A stretch of 64,000 nucleotides of DNA, from the NCBI RefSeq assembly GCF_000210915.2, contig NC_016620.1:186001-250000 (forward strand), in the 5' to 3' direction. The position numbers and the translations under genes are program-made. Source of the DNA: Halobacteriovorax marinus SJ. Its GTDB lineage: Bacteria > Bdellovibrionota > Bacteriovoracia > Bacteriovoracales > Bacteriovoracaceae. This document shows, in pieces, positions 41,143-52,812 of this stretch (position 1 is the stretch's first letter; each line of letters starts with the position of its first letter). The notes below the pieces were generated by a model, which ran no database searches, had not been told where the DNA came from, and saw only the letters and a program-made list of their open reading frames with translations.

Positions 41143-42870
41143 ATGGCTTTTTACGAACAACATATCCATGATGCTCCAAAAACTTTTCTGTCGAAGTATA
41201 TTTTTTCTTACGACCATAAAGTGATTGGAAAACAATTTCTTTGGTATGGAATCTTATTCCTAGGAATCGGTGGGATGATGGCCCTTATGATTCGTTGGAC
41301 ACTAGCGTTTCCAGGTCAAGCATTTCCTGTAATTGGAAATTTCCTCTTCCCTTCAACTGGGGGAGTCGTTCCACCTGATACTTATGCAATGTTATTTACA
41401 ATGCACGGAACGATTATGATCTTCTATGCGATCACGCCAATTTTAATTGGGGCTTTCGGGAATTATCTAATCCCGTTAATGATCGGTGCTAGAGATATGG
41501 CATTTCCACTATTAAATATGCTCTCATTTCACATTGCTGTGATTTCAGGGGTACTTTTATTGGCCGGTCTATTTACGCCACTAGGTGCTGCAGCTGGGGG
41601 ATGGACATCCTATCCAACGCTCTCGACACTTATTGGATCGCCGGGAGTGGGACAAACTCTGTGGACCTTGGCGATTTTCGTTCTTGGTATCTCATCAACA
41701 ATGGGTGCAATCAACTACATTACAACAATCATTACGCTAAGAGCTCCGGGAATGGGATACTTTGATATGCCACTTTCTGTATGGGGACTTGGTTTAACAG
41801 CAATTCTAAACGCTATCTTCCTTCCAGTTTTAGGAGCAGGTTGTTTACTACTTGTATTCGATAGAGTTTTTGGAACAGCTTTCTTCCTAGCTGGAGCTGC
41901 TGCAACATCTGGAACAGGTGATCCAATTTTATTCCAACACGTATTTTGGATCTTTGGTCACCCTGAAGTTTATATCCTTATTCTTCCAGCATGGGGTATC
42001 GTTTCAGACCTTCTTTCATTCTTTGCAAGAAAGCCAGCGTTTGGTGCTAAAGCTACAGCTTTATCAATGACTACAATTACAATTCTTTCAACAATTGTTT
42101 ACGGTCACCACATGTATACAACTCAGATGTCACCACTTCTTACTCAGTCGTTTATGACTCTGACAATGACGATTTCAATTCCATCTGCAATCTTCTTTGC
42201 GAACTGGCTTGGAACAATTTGGAAAGGTTCGATTCGTTTCCATTCTCCAATGCTATTTTCTTTAGGAGTTGTATTTGTATTCGGTCTTGGTGGATTAACA
42301 GGGCTATACTTAGCAACAGTTACTACAGACCTTTACCTACACGATACTTACTTTGTAGTTGGACACTTCCACTACACAATGGCCGCTTCAGTTCTTCTTG
42401 GTGGTTTTGCTGCAACTTATTTCTGGATGCCAAAAATGTTTGGAACAATGATGAATGAGTTTTGGGCAAAGGTTCACTTTTGGATCACTATGCTAGGTCT
42501 AAACGGAATCTTCATGGGAATGATGATTGTAGGTTATGCAGGTATGCACAGAAGACTATACAATCCATTTGTCTATGAATTCATGGAAAGAATGATTCCA
42601 ATTAATACTTTCGTTACTTGGTCAGCAATCACAATGGGACTTGCGCAATTTATTTTTGTTGCAAACTTTGTTCACGCTGTTTTCTTCAAGAAAGAAAAAG
42701 CAAGTGCAAACCCTTGGGAAGTTGGGACTCTGGAGTGGACTATTCCTTCTCCGTCACCTCACTACAACTTTAAAGAAATTCCAGTTGTAAAGTGTGGACC
42801 ACATGAATTTGGAAACCCTAATCTAACAGGTGATAGAGATTTCCAATTCCAAACGGAAGAGCTTGCTTAA
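41143..42870 (+). CDS. ctaD: cytochrome c oxidase subunit I
   Basis: This 575-residue, twelve-helix catalytic subunit reduces O2 at the haem a3/CuB centre and pumps protons. Key places: TMHGTIM (haem a His), GHPEVYILILPAWG (CuB His, crosslinking Tyr and the D-channel Glu of A1-type oxidases), YGHHMY (two CuB His) and GHFHYTM (haem a3 and haem a His). The GHPEVY Glu marks it as A-type, not cbb3 or ba3. An AAGGAGA ribosome site precedes it. The next gene starts four bases after its stop. Confidence 0.97.
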   Translation: MAFYEQHIHDAPKTFLSKYIFSYDHKVIGKQFLWYGILFLGIGGMMALMIRWTLAFPGQAFPVIGNFLFPSTGGVVPPDTYAMLFTMHGTIMIFYAITPILIGAFGNYLIPLMIGARDMAFPLLNMLSFHIAVISGVLLLAGLFTPLGAAAGGWTSYPTLSTLIGSPGVGQTLWTLAIFVLGISSTMGAINYITTIITLRAPGMGYFDMPLSVWGLGLTAILNAIFLPVLGAGCLLLVFDRVFGTAFFLAGAAATSGTGDPILFQHVFWIFGHPEVYILILPAWGIVSDLLSFFARKPAFGAKATALSMTTITILSTIVYGHHMYTTQMSPLLTQSFMTLTMTISIPSAIFFANWLGTIWKGSIRFHSPMLFSLGVVFVFGLGGLTGLYLATVTTDLYLHDTYFVVGHFHYTMAASVLLGGFAATYFWMPKMFGTMMNEFWAKVHFWITMLGLNGIFMGMMIVGYAGMHRRLYNPFVYEFMERMIPINTFVTWSAITMGLAQFIFVANFVHAVFFKKEKASANPWEVGTLEWTIPSPSPHYNFKEIPVVKCGPHEFGNPNLTGDRDFQFQTEELA

Positions 42871-42874
42871 TTAA

Positions 42875-43468
42875 ATGAATACTGTAGCGACGAATCCTAC
42901 ATTGACAAAAGAAAGGCTTGGAAGACAGTTAACGTCTTCCATAGCAATGACTGTAATCTTAGTTACATTTTCAATGTTATTCGCATCGCTACTTCTGGGC
43001 TTTACTGTTTTCAGATTAACTTCTGACGTATGGCCACCAATGGGATTTGAAAGAGTGGATCTCTTTCTTCCAACGATAAGTACAATTGTTATCGCTCTTA
43101 GCAGTTTTACTTTTTGGAAGTATGAAAAACTCTTTTTACAAGAGAACTCAGAAAAAAAGCTGTGGCTTTCTTTCACTGTACTCCTTGGATTCTCATTTAT
43201 GGTTGCACAAATGTTACTTTGGAGCGACCTACATTCTAAAGGAATTTATGTTCAGGATGGAATCTTTCCTTCGATCATTTTTTCTTTTACTTGGACCCAT
43301 GCTGCTCATGTTGTTGTTGCCTGGTTCCTATTATTTTATTTGGTACCAACACTGAAAGAAAGTGCTTCTGTTGAAACTTTAGAGAATAGAGTTTTTAACA
43401 TTGGAAAGTTTTGGCACTTCTTAGGTGTTGTTTGGTTAATTATGTATATAACGATTTTTTTATTTTAG
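42875..43468 (+). CDS. ctaE: cytochrome c oxidase subunit III
   Basis: This is a 197-residue polytopic subunit III with about five helices. The SFTWTHAAHVVVAWFLL and FWHFLGVVWLIMYITIFLF stretches are as expected for the family. Subunit III has no redox centre but stabilises subunit I and its proton supply. It is divergent from the copy at 32542. It directly follows ctaD and precedes the dihaem cytochrome. Confidence 0.88.
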   Translation: MNTVATNPTLTKERLGRQLTSSIAMTVILVTFSMLFASLLLGFTVFRLTSDVWPPMGFERVDLFLPTISTIVIALSSFTFWKYEKLFLQENSEKKLWLSFTVLLGFSFMVAQMLLWSDLHSKGIYVQDGIFPSIIFSFTWTHAAHVVVAWFLLFYLVPTLKESASVETLENRVFNIGKFWHFLGVVWLIMYITIFLF

Positions 43469-43477
43469 AGGAATGAC

Positions 43478-44374
43478 ATGAAGAATATGGCTAAGCTTAC
43501 TTTAACTCTTCTTATCCTTGGTGCTTTTACTTCTTGTAGTGAAAGTCACTTTCGTGAAGACAAAATCTTCGCTGGTGGTAAGTACGTAACAGCTAAGACT
43601 TTAAACAAGGGAAAGCAGATCTATACTGAGTACTGTATGCCTTGTCACGGAGTTAAGGGTGATGGAAAAGGTGTAGCTGCTAAAGGAATGAAGGTTCCAC
43701 CAAGAGATTTTACAAAAGGTATCTTTAAATTTGGTCACGTACTATCTGGAGAGTTACCACACGATAAAGATCTTTTCGAGATTTTAGCTAAAGGTCTTCA
43801 CGGGACAGCGATGCTTCCTTGGGATCTAAAAGATGATCAAGCAGATGCTGTTGTTCAATATATTAAGACATTTGCTCCTGAAGTTTGGGAAGGTAAAGAT
43901 AAAGAACTTGGCGCTCATGTTGAACTTATTAACGATCCTTATGGGTTAGCGCACAGATCAGCAGCCATTGAAAAAGGTAGAGCGATTTACCACGGAGAAG
44001 CGAACTGCCAATCATGTCACAGAGCTTATATTGGTGTTGAAGCTCTTGGAAAGATCACAGGAGAAAGTCCAAGAGAAATTGACATGGAAGTTTATCAGCA
44101 AAAACCTCAAGAAACAGAATGGGGATTCCAAAATATCCCACCTGATTTTACTTGGGACGTTGTTAGAAGTGCTGTAACAACAGAAGAGCTCGCTCGTAGA
44201 ATTGCATACGGAATTGGTGGTACATCAATGCCAGCATGGAAAGATACAATTACTGACGACCAGATCTGGGCCGTTGCTTACTATGTAAAAAGTCTAATGG
44301 AGATGAAAGACTCTCAATTAAGAAAAGACCTAATGAATGCTATAAAAGCTGAAAATAGCAAGTACGGAAAATAG
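43478..44374 (+). CDS. dihaem cytochrome c lipoprotein
   Basis: This 298-residue lipoprotein has the lipobox FTSC near residue 20 and two CxxCH motifs (CMPCH, CQSCH) in two cytochrome c domains. The nearby Met residues in MKVPPRDF, AMLPWDL and SMPAWKD are candidate sixth ligands. It likely passes electrons from the bc complex to CuA of subunit II, replacing a soluble cytochrome c or the fused domain of caa3 oxidases. It lies between subunit III and Sco in one operon. Confidence 0.93.
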   Translation: MKNMAKLTLTLLILGAFTSCSESHFREDKIFAGGKYVTAKTLNKGKQIYTEYCMPCHGVKGDGKGVAAKGMKVPPRDFTKGIFKFGHVLSGELPHDKDLFEILAKGLHGTAMLPWDLKDDQADAVVQYIKTFAPEVWEGKDKELGAHVELINDPYGLAHRSAAIEKGRAIYHGEANCQSCHRAYIGVEALGKITGESPREIDMEVYQQKPQETEWGFQNIPPDFTWDVVRSAVTTEELARRIAYGIGGTSMPAWKDTITDDQIWAVAYYVKSLMEMKDSQLRKDLMNAIKAENSKYGK

Positions 44375-44378
44375 ACTT

Positions 44379-45062
44379 ATGACTACTGTAGTAGGTTATG
44401 TAAGAAGAAATACTTTTTTTGAAAAGCTTGTGGCCAGCAAGCTTTTTTGGTTTCTTTTTATCGCCTTTACTTTTTCATACCCTATCTACAAATCAATCAA
44501 TAGGGAACTTCCACCACCTCTTCCAAAACTTTATAAAGTTCCAGAGTACACACTACTCAATAGCTTTAATAAACCATTTGGAAGTAAAGACCTTAACGGA
44601 AAAATTTATATTGCAGGATTTGCATTTACTAGTTGTCCGACGACTTGTCCTGCTTTAATGGAAAAAATGGATCAAATCCAAAAGCGAGTCAGAGGGTTAG
44701 GAACAAATATTGCTCTAGTAACTTTCACTGTTGATCCGGAATACGATACGCCTGAAGTCCTTTTTAAGTTCGCTCGAAAGAGACATGCTAATCCTTACGT
44801 GTGGAGCTTTGTAACTGGAACTGAAGAGCAATTATCAAAAACAATAATAGATGGCTTTAAAGTCCCAATGGGCAAGCGTGAGCCTATAACAGGTAATGTT
44901 GACGGAGAAGAAGTTTCACTGATTGATATTGCCCATAGTGAGAAGTTTGTTTTGGTAGATTGGAACGGTTACGTTCGCAAATACTACGAGACAGATAAGC
45001 ACAGTATTAATCAGATGATGATTGATGTTGGCCTACTTGCTAATAGTAACGAAAATAAATAA
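44379..45062 (+). CDS. sco: Sco1/SenC copper chaperone
   Basis: This 227-residue protein has one N-terminal anchor (about 17-35) and a thioredoxin-fold domain. C86 and C90 in TSCPTTCP and a later His in DIAHSEKFVL bind copper, and VDWNG is the typical closing strand. It builds the CuA centre of subunit II and is encoded in the same operon, five bases after the dihaem cytochrome. Confidence 0.94.
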   Translation: MTTVVGYVRRNTFFEKLVASKLFWFLFIAFTFSYPIYKSINRELPPPLPKLYKVPEYTLLNSFNKPFGSKDLNGKIYIAGFAFTSCPTTCPALMEKMDQIQKRVRGLGTNIALVTFTVDPEYDTPEVLFKFARKRHANPYVWSFVTGTEEQLSKTIIDGFKVPMGKREPITGNVDGEEVSLIDIAHSEKFVLVDWNGYVRKYYETDKHSINQMMIDVGLLANSNENK

Positions 45063-45073
45063 GGAGAAATATA

Positions 45074-45355
45074 ATGTCTGAAGTTCATCACCATAGCCAC
45101 AAGAAGTTGTATATAATTATTTTCTTCGCTCTAGCGATCTTAACAGTTGTTGAAATTATCATTCCAGAACTTGATATAGCTTATTACTTAAAAGCATCTT
45201 CACTTGTTGGACTTGCTCTTGGAAAAGCTTTCTTAGTTGCATACTTCTATATGCACTTAAATGAAGAAACAAAGTGGATGAAATGGATCGCAGCAGTTCC
45301 TTTATCAGCATTTTTATATGCAGCTGTTTTGATTGCAGAATCAATGTTTAGATAA
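45074..45355 (+). CDS. cytochrome c oxidase subunit IV, bacterial type
   Basis: This 93-residue protein has three hydrophobic helices (about 12-28, 40-60 and 69-90) and the COX4_pro pattern KAFLVAYFYMHLNEETKW. The N-terminus is His-rich (HHHSH). It is the small accessory subunit of aa3/caa3-type oxidases, last in the operon. A strong terminator follows the stop. Confidence 0.88.
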   Translation: MSEVHHHSHKKLYIIIFFALAILTVVEIIIPELDIAYYLKASSLVGLALGKAFLVAYFYMHLNEETKWMKWIAAVPLSAFLYAAVLIAESMFR

Positions 45356-45380
45356 ATTAAAATACATTTAAAAAAAAGAG

Positions 45381-45407
45381 AAAGCTCCCAGAAAGGGAGC
45401 TTTTTTT
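45381..45407. terminator. bidirectional terminator after the oxidase operon
   Basis: GCTCCC (45384-45389) pairs with GGGAGC (45395-45400), with an AAA/TTT extension and seven T residues (45401-45407). A-rich sequence stands before it, so it also serves the minus-strand gene ending at 45412. Confidence 0.92.
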
Positions 45408-45411
45408 ATGT

Positions 45412-46410
45412 CTATTTGTATTGTGCTTCTTTCATTAAACGCTTGGCACTTTCTATTAAATTACCAATTGTCCCAACATTTGTACTGTCTACATTGAAGC
45501 TTCCAAAGTCTTGAAGTTGAGCAGAGATCTGTGCTTTTGGATTAACAGGATACTGGTTAAAAGCATTAGCAACAGGAGCCTGAACTTCTGCTGAAGAAAG
45601 GTACTCTAGAAGCATTGTTGCTTCTTTTAATTTTGTAGAATGCTTAACAATTCCGATTCCAACTCCATTCACATGTGCATTTGAACTTCCTTGATTTGCA
45701 AAGAATGGTCTTACAGGATAGTCAGGGTTTTCTTCAATGAATGGAACAAGATAATAAGAATTAACTAAAGCAACATCACACTTTCCGGCAGCAATCGCAC
45801 GAATCATATCACGATCACTTGATGTAACTTCCATTGATAAATTTCTTACCCATCCTTTGAAGATTTCAAGTGCTTTTTCTTCACCATTGTGAGCAACAAC
45901 AGATGCCGCGAGAGACTGAGTATAAGAGCTTCCTGAAGTTCTTACACATAATCTACCTTGCCACTTTTTACTTGCAAGTTGAGAGTAAGTAGAAAGCTCG
46001 CTTCGTGAAACAGTATTCTTGTTATACATGATAAGTCTTGATCTATAAAAAATTGTGAACCAATTCTTATTCGTTTCAATGAAGTTTGCAGGAACATTTT
46101 TTTCAACAAGCTTAGAGTTGAAAGGTTGGTAAATTCCTTCGTTAGTTGCAAGCGTATGATAAGCAAGATCTTTGTCTAAGTGAAGATCTGCTTCAGTGTT
46201 CACGCCTTCTTCTTTAATTCTTTTAATAAGATCTTTACTCTTTCCACTTACAACTTTGATTTCAATACCAGTTCTTTCTGTGAATGGTTTAAAAACAGCT
46301 TGTAGTTGGTCACCTGGGTAAACAGAGTAGATCGTTAAAGATTTAGCTGCGAATACATTTGTACTAAAAAGTACAAAAGCTAATAGAAAAGTTTTTAATG
46401 TCATGTTCAT
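45412..46410 (-). CDS. periplasmic iron-binding protein (FbpA/FutA family)
   Basis: This is a 332-residue substrate-binding protein of ferric iron ABC importers. A signal peptide (MTLKTFLLAFVLFSTNVFA) is followed by LTIYSVYPGDQLQAVFKPFTERTGI. The conserved VNSYYLVPF holds the Tyr pair that grips Fe(III). The ATG at 46410 was chosen because GGAG (46417-46420 on the complement) is 6 nt upstream; the frame is open further. No permease or ATPase gene is adjacent, so its partners must be elsewhere. No clear Fur box was seen. Confidence 0.88.
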   Translation of the reverse strand: MNMTLKTFLLAFVLFSTNVFAAKSLTIYSVYPGDQLQAVFKPFTERTGIEIKVVSGKSKDLIKRIKEEGVNTEADLHLDKDLAYHTLATNEGIYQPFNSKLVEKNVPANFIETNKNWFTIFYRSRLIMYNKNTVSRSELSTYSQLASKKWQGRLCVRTSGSSYTQSLAASVVAHNGEEKALEIFKGWVRNLSMEVTSSDRDMIRAIAAGKCDVALVNSYYLVPFIEENPDYPVRPFFANQGSSNAHVNGVGIGIVKHSTKLKEATMLLEYLSSAEVQAPVANAFNQYPVNPKAQISAQLQDFGSFNVDSTNVGTIGNLIESAKRLMKEAQYK

Positions 46411-46443
46411 TCTTTGCTCCATAGTTGTAAATTTGTTTAGAGC

Positions 46444-46473
46444 TATATATGAAATGAATGTTTGGGTTGTCAA
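46444..46473 (-). promoter_or_regulatory. sigma-70 promoter of the iron-binding protein gene
   Basis: Minus-strand TTGACA (46473-46468), 18 bp, TATATA (46449-46444). The -35 is perfect and the -10 is fair. It is 34 bp from the chosen start. Confidence 0.62.
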
Positions 46474-46484
46474 ACAAAAGCGAC

Positions 46485-46524
46485 AGGCTTAAGTAAGTAT
46501 GAATAATTTCTGCTACTTAAGCCT
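46485..46524 (-). terminator. long inverted repeat after the cyclophilin gene
   Basis: AGGCTTAAGTA (46485-46495) and TACTTAAGCCT (46514-46524) form a perfect 11-bp stem with an 18 nt loop. It lies just past the stop at 46533. The T-run after it on the minus strand is weak. Confidence 0.45.
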
Positions 46525-46532
46525 TGGTGAAG

Positions 46533-47108
46533 TTATAATTGAAGTGAGATAGTTATGATCGTATCGTTAAGATTAATCTTATCTAATACATCTAAACCAT
46601 CAACTACTTGACCAAACACTGTATAGTTTGAATCTAAATGAGTTAGCGTTGTTAAAGCTATATAGAACTGTGAATCGGCACTATCAATGTCTTCTGGCTT
46701 ACGGGCCATTGCAACTGTTCCCTTGATATGTTGAAGTTTATTAAATTCAGCCTTAAGTTTTACTCCACTTCCACCGTTACCTGTACCTGTAGGATCTCCA
46801 GCTTGAATTAAAAATTTAGGATGTACTCGATGGAACTTTAGCCCGTCGTAGAAGCCCTCTTGAACCAATTGAAGAAAGCGAGTTACGGTGTTTGGTGCAT
46901 CTTTTGGATAGAGTTTTATAACAATATTTCCCTTGGCCGTTTTTAAGATAACAGATTCGGCGGAAAGCCCGCTATCACTGACTTTAAGGTCGCTTGCAGT
47001 AATGCTTTTTGTAGCATTTATTTCGTTAGGAATGACTTGTTTTTTCTTTTCACTACATGAATTGAAAAAGATAAGGGCGAGAATTGGGAGAATTTTGATA
47101 ATTTTCAT
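46533..47108 (-). CDS. cyclophilin-type peptidyl-prolyl isomerase, lipoprotein
   Basis: This 191-residue protein has the lipobox FNSC (Cys about 18), then a cyclophilin domain of about 140 residues with FHRVHPKFLIQAGDPTGTGNGG, the family signature. It would help outer-membrane or periplasmic proteins fold. Bacterial cyclophilins of this short type are normal in length. It stands alone, facing away from the rRNA operon. Confidence 0.92.
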   Translation of the reverse strand: MKIIKILPILALIFFNSCSEKKKQVIPNEINATKSITASDLKVSDSGLSAESVILKTAKGNIVIKLYPKDAPNTVTRFLQLVQEGFYDGLKFHRVHPKFLIQAGDPTGTGNGGSGVKLKAEFNKLQHIKGTVAMARKPEDIDSADSQFYIALTTLTHLDSNYTVFGQVVDGLDVLDKINLNDTIITISLQL

Positions 47109-47253
47109 AAAACCTACAGTTTTTTAAATGTTTTTTATAGTAAATAGTAGTGCTGACTAATGGCTCCTATAATTAGGGGCTTAAGTCAATAAAATCACAC
47201 AATAGAATTATGGAAAAAAAAGTAAAAAAACACAAATATTTTTAAAATCTTTG

Positions 47254-47282
47254 TTGACAGGTGAGCAGGAAACTCATAAATT
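47254..47282 (+). promoter_or_regulatory. rRNA operon promoter with AT-rich UP element
   Basis: TTGACA (47254-47259), 17 bp, TAAATT (47277-47282). The A/T tracts from about 47213 to 47250 make a good UP element. Transcription would start near 47289, about 30 bp before tRNA-Ala. Confidence 0.78.
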
Positions 47283-47319
47283 ACGTCTCACATCGAAACA
47301 ACAAGTTTTGGAAACGCAC

Positions 47320-47395
47320 GGGGGTGTAGCTCAGTTGGGAGAGCACTTGCTTTGCACGCAAGGGGTCGCAGGTTCAACTCCTGTCATCTCCACCA
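47320..47395 (+). tRNA. tRNA-Ala (anticodon TGC)
   Basis: 76 nt. The acceptor stem GGGGGTG pairs with CATCTCC (two G-U pairs), and CCA is encoded. The D-arm (GCTCAGTTGGGAGAGC), the anticodon loop with TGC at 47353-47355 and the GGTTCAACTCC T-arm all fold. It lies before the 16S gene, not in the 16S-23S spacer. Confidence 0.95.
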
Positions 47396-47411
47396 TTACT
47401 TAAAAAGTTTC

Positions 47412-47423
47412 GGCTCTTTAAAA
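47412..47423 (+). promoter_or_regulatory. boxA-like antitermination site in the rRNA leader
   Basis: GGCTCTTTAAAA matches E. coli boxA TGCTCTTTAACA at 10 of 12 positions. It lies in the leader between tRNA-Ala and 16S. NusB/S10 loading there would keep RNA polymerase resistant to Rho. The rest of this 255 nt leader (47396-47650) shows no gene. Confidence 0.5.
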
Positions 47424-47650
47424 TTCGAATAATAGTTAAAGATATGCGGCTTCGGCCAAATATCAAGATGAGAAGATCCCAAATAAGTATAAGTGCAAAC
47501 TTAAAGACTTGGCGTAACTAAATCTTGGATGCTGTAAAAAGTTGATGTTGTTTATGTTGAATTCCAAAAGCCAAGAGCCAAATTTAATTTGGAAGATTTA
47601 GAGCACTGTATATTAATTCAATTTTTATAATGAAGACAACAGTTCATATT

Positions 47651-49207
<1,557 letters not shown>

Positions 49208-49308
49208 TAAAGGAATACGAGTATCATTGATACTCTATACCGGTCAAAGCGCTTATGCTTTGGGATCTTTTTTCATCTTATAACTTTAGTTATTTTAACC
49301 AATTTTAT

Positions 49309-49385
49309 GGGTCTATAGCTCAGCTGGTTAGAGTACGTCCCTGATAAGGACGGGGTCGCTGGTTCAAGTCCAGCTAGACCCACCA
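49309..49385 (+). tRNA. tRNA-Ile (anticodon GAT)
   Basis: 77 nt in the 16S-23S spacer. The acceptor GGGTCTA/TAGACCC is perfect, CCA is encoded and the anticodon GAT is at 49343-49345. It is the only tRNA in the spacer, where an Ile-Ala pair is common in other bacteria. Confidence 0.96.
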
Positions 49386-49391
49386 TAAATT

Positions 49392-49403
49392 TGATCTTTA
49401 ACA
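49392..49403 (+). promoter_or_regulatory. boxA-like antitermination site in the spacer
   Basis: TGATCTTTAACA differs from E. coli boxA TGCTCTTTAACA at one position. It sits just before the 23S gene, as in other rRNA operons. Confidence 0.6.
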
Positions 49404-49494
49404 TTCACATAACAGAATCAGATAGAAGACGAGAACCTAAAATAAAAATAAAATTCAAACCAAGAAACAAAAACTTGTGTAAAACTTTAGATAG

Positions 49495-52421
<2,927 letters not shown>

Positions 52422-52555
52422 TATTTTATTTTAGGTTCACTTCTATTTGGTTTTGTTTTGTGAATGCCAAAGATTGATTGATTAAATTTTCATGGTTGTA
52501 TTGACTCTGGCAGCTGTGAGTATTATAAGAGTTCATCTAAATTGAAAATTCGATT

Positions 52556-52673
52556 TGGGTGTGTCGATAGCGACGAGGAAATACCTGATCCCATCCCGAA
52601 CTCAGAAGTCAAGCTCGTCAGCGGCGAAAGTAGTGCCAGGGGGACTTGGTGTGAGGCTAGCACGATGCACCCA
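52556..52673 (+). rRNA. rrf: 5S ribosomal RNA
   Basis: About 118 nt. Helix I pairs TGGGTGTGTCG with CGATGCACCCA, and the conserved CCGAACTCAGAAGTCAAGC stretch lies near 52596. The end is followed within 14 nt by the terminator. Confidence 0.92.
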
Positions 52674-52686
52674 TTATTTTAAAAAA

Positions 52687-52713
52687 GCTCATCTTCGGAT
52701 GAGCTTTTTTTTT
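52687..52713 (+). terminator. rRNA operon terminator
   Basis: GCTCATC pairs with GATGAGC around a TTCG tetraloop (52694-52697). Nine T residues (52705-52713) follow. Strong and standard. Confidence 0.96.
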
Positions 52714-52812
52714 GCCTTTTTTTCAAATTTGATTCTTCAAATATGCCTTTAAACCTTAAGTATTTCGCAGATTTTTCTTTTAGTGCAATAACTTGCGCGA
52801 TACAATATTGAT

